Assembly: GCA_023428135.1 (NCBI GenBank) | Contig: JAEYZG010000021.1 | Coordinates: 124,001-188,000 of the forward strand | DNA length: 64,000 nucleotides | DNA from: Bacteroidota bacterium | GTDB taxonomy: Bacteria > Bacteroidota > Bacteroidia > Cytophagales > Cytophagaceae | Reading direction: 5' to 3' | Shown: piece by piece, positions 19,160 to 28,535 of the stretch | Position numbering within the stretch: the stretch's first letter is position 1 | How the letters are laid out: each line of letters starts with the position of its first letter | Translations under genes and position numbers: made by a program | Notes under the pieces: model-generated | Told to the model about the DNA's origin: nothing | Databases searched by the model: none | The model's input: the letters and a program-made list of their open reading frames with translations, nothing else

Positions 19160-20389
19160 ATGGTACTTTTCAATGCTTTTCTGGGGTTAATATTTATTTA
19201 TATATCTATTTCTGTTTTCTATGCTTTTGTTTTTGCATTGGCAGGACGGTTGGGTAAAACAAAAAGTACTCCACATTCCTCAAGTTATAGGAAATTTGCT
19301 GTGTTTATACCATCTTATAAAGAAGATGAAGTGATTTTGAATACTGCAAAGGAGGCATTAAAACAAGCGTATCCAGCTGAATTTTTTGATGTAGTAGTTA
19401 TTGCAGATTCTTTAAAGCCCTCAAGTATTGAATTACTGAAAGCAATGCCAGTGAAATTAGTGGAGGTTAGTTTTGATCTAAGTACTAAAGCTAAATCTAT
19501 TAATGAAGCATTTAATGTCCTGCCGGAAATATATGACTACGTTTTGATTCTTGATGCTGACAATATAATGGCACCTGATTTCATTGACAAGTTAAATTCA
19601 AGACTTGTTTATACTGGAGTAAAAGCCATACAAGGGCATAGGGTGGCTAAGAATCTAAATACTAAATTTGCTATCCTGGACGCTATCAGTGAAGAGATTA
19701 ATAATCATATTTACCGGAAAGGTCATAGGGTATTGGGGTTCTCTTCAGGACTAATAGGGTCAGGAATGGCATTTGACTACAGGTATTACAAATCTTTAAT
19801 GAAGACCAATAACGCTATTGGTGGTTTTGATAAAGAGTCTGAATTAAAAATACTGAGAGACAGATTAGAAATTGAATATGTAGAAGATGCATATGTCTAT
19901 GATGAAAAGGTAGAGAATTCAGAGGTTTTTAAAAATCAAAGAAGGAGATGGATTTCAGCTCAGCTTCATTATTTTAGGAAATATTTTTTATCAGGTTTTT
20001 ATCATCTGCTGACTAAAGGAAATTATGACTTTTTTGATAAAGCATTTCAGCAGTTTTTATTGCCAAGAATGTTATTGCTGGGTTTTGTATCTTTGATGGC
20101 CTTTCTTTCAGTTTTTTTTAAAGTTGTGTTGGCTTTTGATTTGTTTCCCGGAGTTTATTTTTGGGTTGGTATTGCAGTATTGAAATGCAGCAGTGTTTTT
20201 TTATCTATCCCCAATAAGTATTATAACAAACAAACTCTTAATGCTGCGCTAGAACTTCCAAAGGTTTTGATTGTGATGTTTCTGACTTTGTTTAAGCTGA
20301 AAGGCGCTAATAAAAAATTTATTCATACTCCTCATTCAGGCAACATTATCATTAACGCTGAAGAAGAAGTAGAGTCGGGAGTAAAATAG
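19160..20389 (+). CDS. Membrane glycosyltransferase family 2 (processive type)
   Basis: 409 residues. Transfers sugars from a nucleotide donor at the inner membrane. One N-terminal membrane segment is followed by a cytosolic GT-A domain with D132-A-D134 in LILDADNIMAPDF and Q260-x-x-R-W264 in QRRRWIS, the motif of processive enzymes such as cellulose and hyaluronan synthases. Further membrane segments follow (about 285-365). I chose the ATG at 19160 over an in-frame TTG at 19124, because the TTG lies within a TAnnTTTG promoter element. First gene of the exopolysaccharide locus, on its own transcript. The sugar cannot be told from sequence. Confidence 0.9.
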   Translation: MVLFNAFLGLIFIYISISVFYAFVFALAGRLGKTKSTPHSSSYRKFAVFIPSYKEDEVILNTAKEALKQAYPAEFFDVVVIADSLKPSSIELLKAMPVKLVEVSFDLSTKAKSINEAFNVLPEIYDYVLILDADNIMAPDFIDKLNSRLVYTGVKAIQGHRVAKNLNTKFAILDAISEEINNHIYRKGHRVLGFSSGLIGSGMAFDYRYYKSLMKTNNAIGGFDKESELKILRDRLEIEYVEDAYVYDEKVENSEVFKNQRRRWISAQLHYFRKYFLSGFYHLLTKGNYDFFDKAFQQFLLPRMLLLGFVSLMAFLSVFFKVVLAFDLFPGVYFWVGIAVLKCSSVFLSIPNKYYNKQTLNAALELPKVLIVMFLTLFKLKGANKKFIHTPHSGNIIINAEEEVESGVK

Positions 20390-20705
20390 ATTACATAGGG
20401 TTCTGTTTCCTTAAAAGACTAGTGCTTTAGACCTGGGATTGTTATTATACATCATGCATGTTATGAGAATCCATTCTTTTAACTATTGTTTATATAGTTT
20501 AATTACTTGCTTGATGTGACTAAGAGATTGATAGGAATTAAGATAGGTTTGTTTAGATAAGTTGTGCAGTATCATATACATGATATTTCACCTTATTGAA
20601 AAGGCTTTAGTAAGTAGATGTGTAAGGATTAATGCAAAATAAAAAGGGCTTTCATTTATAGTGAAAGCCCTTTTTATTGTTTAGTAGTAATGATGATTTT
20701 TTCAA
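20390..20705. other. Intergenic region between convergent GT2 genes
   Basis: 316 AT-rich bases. The only clear element is the bidirectional terminator at 20641-20676. Confidence 0.5.
20641..20676. terminator. Bidirectional terminator between convergent GT2 genes
   Basis: Perfect 14-bp stem AAAAAGGGCTTTCA (20641-20654) with its complement at 20662-20675 and a 7-base loop. The A and T arms serve both directions; it lies 30 bases past the stop of the minus-strand gene. Confidence 0.9.
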
Positions 20706-21875
20706 TTAAGCTCTTTTTGCTTTTTCCCAAACTGCTGATTGTTTCCCTTTCAGGTATCTAAAGAGGCCCAGGTATACAGCATAATTCATGATAAAGAAAT
20801 AGTAAGGAACAAATAATGCCTTTATTCTGATTTGTTTATTTTCTAAATACCAGCCTAGAAGAGCCAAAGCATAAAAGAATAACTGCCCCGCGAGAATAAC
20901 TTCATACAAAGGCGATTTATTGATAAGAAGAAAATTAAGAGGGATTAGTATAAGAAGAAATAGAGGAGCAAGCGTCCATCTTAAAACCCTGTGAGAAATA
21001 TATTGAAATGTAAGCGTAAAATGTTTAAATGGATTCAATGCATGGCTAAGACGCACCATTGATTGCCATGCTCCTGCACTGATTCTTATTTTACGTTTAA
21101 GTTCTTCCGTTACACTTTCAGAAGCAGTTTCCATAGCATAAGCTTTAGGTTCATAGATTACGCGATATCCTTGAGAAGCAATTCTCATAGATACCATAAA
21201 ATCATCGAGGATAGTATCTTCTTCCAGGTCTGAAAATAATTCTTTTCTAAATGAGAATAATTCCCCTGCAGCACCTACGATTGTTAGCAATTCGGAGTCC
21301 ATACGTTTTAAAAATGACTCGTATTTCCAGTAAATACCTTCACCTGCACCAGATGCCGAATCCTTTTCTTTTTTTAAAATTCTTTTTTCACCTGACACGG
21401 CTCCTACAGCTGGGTCAGCATAGTGCTTTACGATTTCTCTTATAGCATTGGCAGGTAATATGGTGTTGGCATCAGAAAAGATAACAATAGGTGTATTTAC
21501 AAATTTCATCGATCGGTTTTCTGCTGCAGATTTACCGCCTCTTTTGGCTTCATGGAGTACGGTTACTCCTTTGTATCTGGAAGCAATTTCAGGAGTGCCG
21601 TCATTGGAGCCGTCTGTAATAAAAATCACGTTTAATTTTTCTGAAGGGTAATCAAAAGAAAGACAGTTTCTGATTTTGTCTTCAATTATACCAGCTTCAT
21701 TGTATGATGGGACTATAAAGGAAACTTCCGGCTCAAAATCGGGATCAGAAATAGGAATAACAGGATTAAAAATTCGTTTGATTTTAACCAGTGCAAATAA
21801 TAAAATGCCGTACCCTATATAGGAATAAAAAATTGTAAAAATTCCTAGCCAGAATAGTATTTCAAAAATATTCAT
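20706..21875 (-). CDS. Membrane glycosyltransferase family 2
   Basis: 389 residues with an N-terminal membrane helix (residues 5-30), a GT-A domain and three or so C-terminal helices. Motifs: VSFIVPSYNEAGIIEDK (51-67), nucleotide-binding FITDGSNDGT (85-94), D135-A-N137 in VIFSDANTIL, D224-D225 in TILDDFMVSM and RKIRISAGAWQS (261-272). This set is typical of Bacteroidota GT2 enzymes that extend exopolysaccharides. Divergently transcribed from the Wzz-like gene, with about 125 bases between the chosen starts, so the two probably share a control region. Donor and acceptor are unknown. Confidence 0.93.
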   Translation of the reverse strand: MNIFEILFWLGIFTIFYSYIGYGILLFALVKIKRIFNPVIPISDPDFEPEVSFIVPSYNEAGIIEDKIRNCLSFDYPSEKLNVIFITDGSNDGTPEIASRYKGVTVLHEAKRGGKSAAENRSMKFVNTPIVIFSDANTILPANAIREIVKHYADPAVGAVSGEKRILKKEKDSASGAGEGIYWKYESFLKRMDSELLTIVGAAGELFSFRKELFSDLEEDTILDDFMVSMRIASQGYRVIYEPKAYAMETASESVTEELKRKIRISAGAWQSMVRLSHALNPFKHFTLTFQYISHRVLRWTLAPLFLLILIPLNFLLINKSPLYEVILAGQLFFYALALLGWYLENKQIRIKALFVPYYFFIMNYAVYLGLFRYLKGKQSAVWEKAKRA

Positions 21876-21958
21876 GTTAATTTAATTAAAGTTCAAAATT
21901 TAGGCTTAATTTAAGTAAATTAGTAAAGAACATCATAAATTTAATGAATATAATTTGT

Positions 21959-21966
21959 TAAATTTG
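21959..21966 (+). promoter_or_regulatory. Bacteroidetes-type -7 promoter element (TAAATTTG)
   Basis: Exact TAnnTTTG match, 34 bases before the ATG at 22000, the same distance as at the other GT gene. The in-frame TTG at 21955 is at or before it and so is unlikely to be the start. No clear -33 element. Confidence 0.4.
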
Positions 21967-21999
21967 TCAAACGCGATAAATAATAAAATTGGATTTAGC

Positions 22000-24168
22000 A
22001 TGGATTTTAAACTTTTTCTAAAGGTCTTATTGAAAAGAAAATGGCTGATTTTAGGTATTACCATTTTGAGTTCAATGGCGACATTTTTACTTGTTTCAAG
22101 AGCTCCTAAAATTTACGTTTCATCCGCACAGATTGCCACCGGTTTTACGGAAAGGAATGACGAAAGACATGAAACACCTGTTACCATTACAAATAAATTC
22201 AACAATCTTACAGAATTAATCAACTCAGCCCATTGTATGAGTCTTGTGTCTTACAGACTTGTATTGAATGATCTTCGTTCTGAACAACCATTCGGCAAAG
22301 TTTATAAAGTAAAGGATGAATTTACTAGTGAAGAGTTAATTGATATTGTTAAGGTTTACAAAGGTAAATATGATTCCCTTGATATCATTTATGGTAATGA
22401 TGACCGAGAGCAGAATGCAATTAAAGTATTGAAAACGCTGGGGTACGAGTATCAGACACTTATGGATAATTTCACAGTTACCAGAGTTCCTAACAGTGAT
22501 TTCATTGAAGTGAAATTTTCTTCCACAAATCCTAAATTGTCTGCCTATGCCGTTAACGTGTTATGTGATGAAGTTTCAAGGTATTATGGATTTATTAAGA
22601 ATCAGAAAAGTGAATCTTCATTAAATTATTATTCAAAGATTTTAGTAGAAAAGAAAGCAGAGTTGGATAGTAAAATTGATTCTTTGAATAAATTTAAAGA
22701 GATGAATGCTGTTACAAACTATGGCCTGGAAACTCAGTCCAAGCTGGATCAGGTTGCACGTTTGGAATTGAGCAAGGACGAGGAATACAAAAAAATTCAA
22801 GCCTTGAAGCGGGCTCTTACTCTTATTAAAAAAGAGATGAATAAGGGAGGGATAGATGAATCTGAAGTGTCAAGTGGTAGTTCCAATTCAAAAATATTTG
22901 ATCTGAAAGGTAAAATTTCTGATCTCAATAATAGATATGTAGTGTCTGGAATGACAAATAAAGTGATCAGAGATTCCCTTTCTTTTTTAAGAAATCAGTT
23001 GGAAAATCAGATATCCAGATCTCTTAACGAAAATACCGGCGGAAGCATCAGCAATGCAGGAATAGATCTGATGGAAAAAAAGATCAATACTGAAATTGAG
23101 TTGGAGATTGCAACAGAAAACCTTAGTTCAATTGAAAGTTCGATAATAAGCCTGAGGGGAAATCTTTCGCATTTTGCCACTAAAGAAACAGCAATATCCA
23201 GACTTGAGTTGGCTGTGTCTGTTGCAAAAGAAGAATATCTGCGAATTCTTGATAAATTTAACGCTGCTAAAAATACTTCCTCTAATGCTGGCAATATTCG
23301 CCAGTCAGAGCTCGGCCTTCCAGCCAATGCTCCTCAATCTACCAATAAGTCATTGCTGACGATACTTGCAGGTGTTATTAGTTTTACTTTCTGTATTGTT
23401 TTTGTATTTGTACTGGAGTATCTGGATGTGAGCATAAGAACTCCTTCAAATTTTGTAAACCTTACAAATTTTTTCCTTTTGGGTAGCCTCCAGAAGATTA
23501 ATACCAAAAAGGGAAATCTTTTAACAGCTATAGATGCCAGTAACTCAAATAATGGATTCAGAAATCAATTAAGAAAAGTGCGCTTCCAGATGGAGCAATC
23601 GAATGCAAAAGTTTTCCTCTTTGTCAGCACACAAAAGGGGCAAGGGAAATCATTTACCTTACTTGCATTGGCAAACACTTTGAGTCTTAACAATAAGAAA
23701 ATTCTGATTATAGATAGCAACCTGAAAGGTAATAATATTACAAAGGCTCTTTCAGCTAAAATTAATATCGAACATTACTTAAATCTTGACGAAACTAATA
23801 GTAATAAAGATTTGGCCAAATGTGGCTTTAATCTCATTACTAAAACCGATATAAACGGAGTTGATCTGATAGCATCAAAAAATACGCTATCATCTCCTTC
23901 AGAATTTTTTGCTGGGAGAAGCTTTGCTGAATTTCTGAATATGGTTAAAGAGAAGTATGATTTTATACTACTCGAAGCATCAGATTTAAACGAGTATCCT
24001 GATGCATATGAGTTTGCAATTTATGCTGATAAGGTAATTGGTGTTATTTCAGCAGATTCGGAAATTAAAAATGTAGATAGAAGGTCATTCGAGTTCTTAA
24101 CCGGGTTGAATGGAAAGTTTGCAGGATTTGTGCTTAATAAGGTTGAATCAGACCATATTATTTTATAA
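22000..24168 (+). CDS. Wzz / BY-kinase-like polysaccharide co-polymerase with degenerate ATPase domain
   Basis: 722 residues from the ATG (a TTG 45 bases upstream is less likely). Layout is that of polysaccharide co-polymerases of the Wzc type: membrane helix at about 15-35 (after MDFKLFLKVLLKRKW), a long periplasmic coiled-coil region, a second helix around 450-475 and a cytosolic P-loop domain with G547-x-G-K-S551 in STQKGQGKS. Several kinase features are missing: the Walker A' region reads LIIDSNLKG, the Walker B region reads FILLEAS with no terminal Asp, and there is no C-terminal tyrosine cluster. It probably controls chain length or export without being an active tyrosine autokinase; that is inference. 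First gene of the run Wzz, Wzx, GT, small ORF, ligase, TolC-like. Confidence 0.9.
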   Translation: MDFKLFLKVLLKRKWLILGITILSSMATFLLVSRAPKIYVSSAQIATGFTERNDERHETPVTITNKFNNLTELINSAHCMSLVSYRLVLNDLRSEQPFGKVYKVKDEFTSEELIDIVKVYKGKYDSLDIIYGNDDREQNAIKVLKTLGYEYQTLMDNFTVTRVPNSDFIEVKFSSTNPKLSAYAVNVLCDEVSRYYGFIKNQKSESSLNYYSKILVEKKAELDSKIDSLNKFKEMNAVTNYGLETQSKLDQVARLELSKDEEYKKIQALKRALTLIKKEMNKGGIDESEVSSGSSNSKIFDLKGKISDLNNRYVVSGMTNKVIRDSLSFLRNQLENQISRSLNENTGGSISNAGIDLMEKKINTEIELEIATENLSSIESSIISLRGNLSHFATKETAISRLELAVSVAKEEYLRILDKFNAAKNTSSNAGNIRQSELGLPANAPQSTNKSLLTILAGVISFTFCIVFVFVLEYLDVSIRTPSNFVNLTNFFLLGSLQKINTKKGNLLTAIDASNSNNGFRNQLRKVRFQMEQSNAKVFLFVSTQKGQGKSFTLLALANTLSLNNKKILIIDSNLKGNNITKALSAKINIEHYLNLDETNSNKDLAKCGFNLITKTDINGVDLIASKNTLSSPSEFFAGRSFAEFLNMVKEKYDFILLEASDLNEYPDAYEFAIYADKVIGVISADSEIKNVDRRSFEFLTGLNGKFAGFVLNKVESDHIIL

Positions 24169-24275
24169 TTAATGAAGGTTTATATAATTAGTGATATAGA
24201 TTTTACGTAGGCAGACTTTATTTATAGGGGATAAGGTTCAGATTATATTATATATTTTTAATATTCAGAAGAAGA

Positions 24276-25637
24276 ATGAAATTTTCTAAAAATTCATACT
24301 GGATTAAGTCGGGGATATATACGACCCTACAAAAGTTTGCCATCATATTTTTTAATTTTGGCGGGTTCTACTTTCTTGTAAGAACATATTCAAAAACAGA
24401 GTTTGGAATCTATGCTCTGTTTACAACAATATTTTACCTGATCGAAACAGCTAGAGCCGGACTGATAAGAAACTCTCAGGTAAAGTTTTTAGCCTCAGAG
24501 CCTGAAGAAGAACATCCTTTCATTAATACAGCTTCGCTTGTAATGAATGTTGTATTTACTCTGGCAACGTCAGTGATTATAGTGGCTATCGCATCCTATC
24601 TTACAGATTTATGGAAAGCTCCTAATCTTGATTTAATGTTATATTATTCCCTACTTACTTCTTTTGCTTTGATACCTTCAACTCAATTTGAGTTTATCCA
24701 ACATGCAAGAGGGGATTTTAAGGGCGTTTTTATAGCAACGATTGCGAGATACGGAACTATTTTTCTTTTCATATTGATTAGTTACCTGGTAGATTTTAAG
24801 TATAGTCTTGTCATTCTTGTAAATGTTCAAACAATTGCTGCTCTGATCGGGTCTCTCGTAAGTTATCTGGCAGTAAGGAAAGGGCTTGAGTTTTCCGCTT
24901 CTTTAAGCAAAGAATGGTTTAATAAGATTTTTCATTACGGTAAATATACCTTTGGAACTAACGTAAGTGCAATGGTAAATAAAAACATAGATCAGGCAAT
25001 GCTAGGCTCTATGATATCTACTGCTTCTGTTGCTACATATACGGCAGCGTTGCGGATATCTACGCTTATTGAAGCCCCAACCTTGTCTGTAGCAACAATT
25101 GTGTTCCCGCAGAGTGCTAAAAGAATGCAATCCGAAGGACCCGCAGCTGTAAAATACTTATATGAAAAGTCGGTGGGAATTCTTATTGCAATAATGCTAC
25201 CTGCTATGATATTTGTCCTTGTTTTTCCAAAGTTCATCATTCAGGTTATAGCCGGAGATAATTATCTGGATACTGTTCCGATTTTGCAAGTGACAATCAT
25301 ATATAGTTTTTTTGTTCCCTATGCCCGTCAATTTGGGACTGTGCTGGATTCAATAGGGAAGCCAAAAGTAAATTTCTATTTTGTAATCTTCGGAGCATGT
25401 TTAACAGCTTTGTTTAATTACCTGTATATATCCAGGTTTGGCTTGATAGGAGCAGTGTATGGAACACTAACTACATATGCAATAGTTTTTACCCTGAATC
25501 AAATCATATTAAAAAGATTAATGGATATCAGGACCATCAATACATTCATCTATGCCAGAAATTTTTATATAGATCTTTTTAACATAGCCGTTACAAAGAT
25601 GAAGCTTGGAGGATTACAGATTAATATAAAAAATTGA
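24276..25637 (+). CDS. Oligosaccharide flippase family protein (Wzx-like)
   Basis: 453-residue integral membrane protein with some 12-14 hydrophobic segments and a short soluble C-terminus. The N-terminal block (SGIYTTLQKFAIIFFNFG, then FLVRTYSKTEFGIYALF) is typical of the polysaccharide-transport MVF/MATE superfamily. It should flip undecaprenyl-linked repeat units across the inner membrane. The next gene begins 3 bases after its stop, so they are one transcript. Being beside a Wzz-like and a ligase-like gene supports a Wzx/Wzy-type export route. Confidence 0.93.
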   Translation: MKFSKNSYWIKSGIYTTLQKFAIIFFNFGGFYFLVRTYSKTEFGIYALFTTIFYLIETARAGLIRNSQVKFLASEPEEEHPFINTASLVMNVVFTLATSVIIVAIASYLTDLWKAPNLDLMLYYSLLTSFALIPSTQFEFIQHARGDFKGVFIATIARYGTIFLFILISYLVDFKYSLVILVNVQTIAALIGSLVSYLAVRKGLEFSASLSKEWFNKIFHYGKYTFGTNVSAMVNKNIDQAMLGSMISTASVATYTAALRISTLIEAPTLSVATIVFPQSAKRMQSEGPAAVKYLYEKSVGILIAIMLPAMIFVLVFPKFIIQVIAGDNYLDTVPILQVTIIYSFFVPYARQFGTVLDSIGKPKVNFYFVIFGACLTALFNYLYISRFGLIGAVYGTLTTYAIVFTLNQIILKRLMDIRTINTFIYARNFYIDLFNIAVTKMKLGGLQINIKN

Positions 25638-25640
25638 TTT

Positions 25641-26858
25641 ATGAATCGTGATTTAGACATTATCTTTTTTGCCCTGCCAAGATGGGATGGTAATTATTCA
25701 TCAACTTCATATTCGCTAGCTAAAGAGTTTTCGAAAAACAACCGGGTATTTTATATTGACAATCCGTTTACTATAAAAGACTTTATTACTCAAAATAGAA
25801 GTCCGAAAATTCAGACAAGAAAATCGGCTTTAATTTTTGGTAAAAACATATACAAAAAAGTTAAAGGGTTATCTGATAATTTTATAGCAGTCACGCCTCC
25901 TTTAACAATACCTAATAATTTTCTTCCTTCAGGATATTTTTATAATGCTTTGTCTTCTGCCAATGACAAACTGATTTTCATGACTATATCCAGGATAATA
26001 AAGGATTATGATGTAAAGAAATATATCTTCATAAATTCCTTTAACCCGTTTTATGCCAGACAGCTTCCTGAAAAGATAAAGCCATTATTAAAGATTTACC
26101 AAACGGTAGATGATATTGCTCAGAGTGGTTATACTTCCAAACATGGACCAAGGTTAGAGAAGAATGCCGTCGCTTCGGCAGACATTACACTAGCTACTTC
26201 TAAGCAGTTGACAAAGCTAATGAAAGCTTATTCTTCAGAGGTCCATTATCTTCCTAATGCAGCTGATGTAGAATTATTCAAATCGGCAGCTTTCATAAAA
26301 CTGGATCAGCCCAACGAGTTGGAAGGCAATGAAAAAAAGGTAATCGGTTATGTAGGTAACCTTGATAGATTGAGAGTAGATTATCCTCTACTGAAAAAAA
26401 TCGCTGAATTCCACAAAGATAAAATTCTGTTACTTGTAGGACCTAGCAAGTATGAAACTTACAAGGATTTCGGTCTGGATAAATATCCTAATGTTGTCAT
26501 TACCGGAGGAAAAAAGCTGGAGGAATTACCAGGTTACCTTCAAAACATAAACTGTGCTATCATTCCTTTCGTATGTAATGAGCTTACTAAAAGTATTTAT
26601 CCTCTTAAAGTGAATGAATATCTGGCTACAGGAACACCGGTAGTTTCCTCCAGATTTTCTGATGATATTAATGATTTCAGGGATGCGGCTTATCTCGCGG
26701 ATTCACATGAGGACTTTCTGAATAAGATTGAAGAAGCAATAAAAAGCGACAATGAGGAAAATAGAAAGTTCAGAATTCAATTCGCTGAAAAAAATACTTG
26801 GTCTGCAAGAGTAAAAAGTTTTTGGGAAATCGTTGACCCTTATATTGAAAGTAAATAA
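25641..26858 (+). CDS. Glycosyltransferase, GT-B fold (GT1/GT4-like)
   Basis: 405 residues, no signal peptide or membrane segment. The C-terminal Rossmann half has the usual blocks: VIGYVGNLDRLRVDYPLL, LLLVGPSKYE, and near the end PLKVNEYLATGTPVVSS, where the Glu contacts the nucleotide-sugar in GT4-like enzymes. The N-terminal half is acceptor-binding and diverse. It presumably adds one sugar to the lipid-linked repeat unit in the cytoplasm. Starts 3 bases after the flippase stop. Acceptor and donor unknown. Confidence 0.92.
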   Translation: MNRDLDIIFFALPRWDGNYSSTSYSLAKEFSKNNRVFYIDNPFTIKDFITQNRSPKIQTRKSALIFGKNIYKKVKGLSDNFIAVTPPLTIPNNFLPSGYFYNALSSANDKLIFMTISRIIKDYDVKKYIFINSFNPFYARQLPEKIKPLLKIYQTVDDIAQSGYTSKHGPRLEKNAVASADITLATSKQLTKLMKAYSSEVHYLPNAADVELFKSAAFIKLDQPNELEGNEKKVIGYVGNLDRLRVDYPLLKKIAEFHKDKILLLVGPSKYETYKDFGLDKYPNVVITGGKKLEELPGYLQNINCAIIPFVCNELTKSIYPLKVNEYLATGTPVVSSRFSDDINDFRDAAYLADSHEDFLNKIEEAIKSDNEENRKFRIQFAEKNTWSARVKSFWEIVDPYIESK

Positions 26859-26877
26859 TCAGAATAAAGAAGATTCA

Positions 26878-26994
26878 ATGAAAAAAAAGGAGGAGAGAGA
26901 AAATGAAGCTTTTAATAAGGCTTTGGAGAAGTTTATGATTCTTTTCTGCCTTGTTACATGTGTATTTTTCTTTTTTAAAATACTATTCTTTTGA
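26878..26994 (+). CDS. Candidate 38-residue single-pass membrane protein
   Basis: Short ORF in the gap between the glycosyltransferase and the ligase-like gene. It starts with a very basic and acidic head (MKKKEERENEAFNKALEK, residues 1-18) and continues as one hydrophobic helix of about 18-20 residues (MILFCLVTCVFFFFKILFF from residue 20). The stop TGA lies 2 bases before the ATG of the next gene, which suggests translational coupling. Charge pattern predicts the N-terminus inside the cell. No family recognised. Support is its position in a tight operon and the membrane-helix composition; a chance ORF in AT-rich DNA remains possible. Confidence 0.5.
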   Translation: MKKKEERENEAFNKALEKFMILFCLVTCVFFFFKILFF

Positions 26995-26996
26995 TA

Positions 26997-28484
26997 ATGG
27001 AAGGACTATTAAAGGAAAAGCTGGGTGAAGCAAAAGAATGGTTAACGAGAAAAGCCATTATTGAAAAATTCAATAATATACCGGGATATATTTTCCTAGT
27101 ATTTATAGCTCTGTCTTTTGCTTTTGTCGTGAGTAAAGGCGGTCTTTTACCTGGTGCGATTTTGTTGTGTCTGATAGTAGGAGTACCGGTAATTTTTACA
27201 TGCCTTTTTCGACTTGAAATTGGGGTTTTTATAGTTTTAATACTTTCATTTTTTATATTAACAGTACTTAGATTTGTCGATGCTCCATTAGGTCTAACAA
27301 TGGATGCGTTGATTTTTTTGATGTTTTTCGGACTTTTTATAAAGCAAACAAGGGAACGCGACTGGAGTTTTGCAAAAAATCCTATCAGCTATGTGATACT
27401 TATTTGGATCTTCTATAACCTGATACAGGTACTCAATCCTGGAGCAGCCTCACGTCTGGCCTGGTTTTATACCATCAGAAGTATGGCAGGCATAATGGTA
27501 TTATTCTTTATTGCTCTGTATTCTTTTAAAACAGTAAATCAGGTAGGCTTATTCTTTAAGATATGGCTTTTTTTGGCATTTCTTGCCGGAGTTTACGGTA
27601 TATTTCAAGAGGTGCATGGTTTAATGCAATTTGAGTTGGATTGGATCATGGCAGACGAATTGAGGTATAATTTATATTATAACTGGGGGCGTTTCAGAAA
27701 ATTTTCATTCCTTAATGACCCAACTACATTTGGAATCGTAATGGGATTTTCAGGGCTAGCCTGCTTTGCTTTGTTGGCAGGACCTTTTTCTGATTTTAAG
27801 AAGATTTTATTGACTATAGCTGGAAGTACCATGCTTATTTCAATGGTCTATTCCGGAACCAGAACAGCCTATGCACTCGTACCGGTAGGTTTTATGTTTT
27901 TTACATTGCTGACATTCAAAAGAAATATATTAATAATTTCAGGAATAGTATTTTTTCTTGGCACTGCGGTAATAGTAAGCCCTATCAAAAGTTTGGGGCC
28001 GTTGGGGTCTAACAGTCTCACCAGGATACGATCAACCTTTCAATTTGAAGAGGATCCGTCTTACAATGTCAGAGCTGTTAACCAAAAGAATATTCAGCCT
28101 TATATCCAGACGCATCCTCTTGGTGGAGGATTGGGAAGTGTTGGAGTTTGGGGGCAACGTTTTTCTCCTAATTCTCCGCTTTCGGAATTTAAACCGGATA
28201 GTGGATATATGAGAGTTGCAGTAGAAATGGGATGGATTGGTTTAATTATAAACCTTAGTATATTTTTTACAATATTAAGGGTAGGGATTAAAAATTATTA
28301 TAGCGTTAAAGATCCAAAGATAAAAGCATATCTTGGAATGATTTTGACGGTTGTGTATAGCCTTATCGTTGCGAATTTTCCTCAGCAGGCAATAACAATA
28401 TATCCGACTATTGTTATATTTTATGTGCTTATTGCCCTTTTGGTTAAATTAAAAGACCTTGACGGCCCATTAAAAGTAGGATAA
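26997..28484 (+). CDS. O-antigen ligase / polymerase family membrane protein (WaaL/Wzy-like)
   Basis: 495 residues with about 11-12 membrane segments and one large periplasmic loop (roughly residues 340-410), the layout of the O-antigen ligase (Wzy_C) family. Within the loop the stretch IQTHPLGGGLGSVG followed by PDSGYMRVAVEMGWIG is typical of the family, including the conserved H. It polymerises or ligates lipid-linked glycan on the periplasmic side. I chose the ATG at 26997; an in-frame TTG two codons earlier overlaps the small upstream ORF's stop. Polymerase and ligase members cannot be separated by sequence alone; the neighbourhood favours the polymerase of an exopolysaccharide. Confidence 0.92.
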   Translation: MEGLLKEKLGEAKEWLTRKAIIEKFNNIPGYIFLVFIALSFAFVVSKGGLLPGAILLCLIVGVPVIFTCLFRLEIGVFIVLILSFFILTVLRFVDAPLGLTMDALIFLMFFGLFIKQTRERDWSFAKNPISYVILIWIFYNLIQVLNPGAASRLAWFYTIRSMAGIMVLFFIALYSFKTVNQVGLFFKIWLFLAFLAGVYGIFQEVHGLMQFELDWIMADELRYNLYYNWGRFRKFSFLNDPTTFGIVMGFSGLACFALLAGPFSDFKKILLTIAGSTMLISMVYSGTRTAYALVPVGFMFFTLLTFKRNILIISGIVFFLGTAVIVSPIKSLGPLGSNSLTRIRSTFQFEEDPSYNVRAVNQKNIQPYIQTHPLGGGLGSVGVWGQRFSPNSPLSEFKPDSGYMRVAVEMGWIGLIINLSIFFTILRVGIKNYYSVKDPKIKAYLGMILTVVYSLIVANFPQQAITIYPTIVIFYVLIALLVKLKDLDGPLKVG

Positions 28485-28535
28485 TTTTTAGTTTTTAGGC
28501 GAAAATTGTTTAATTTTATAAGATATCATTGAATT

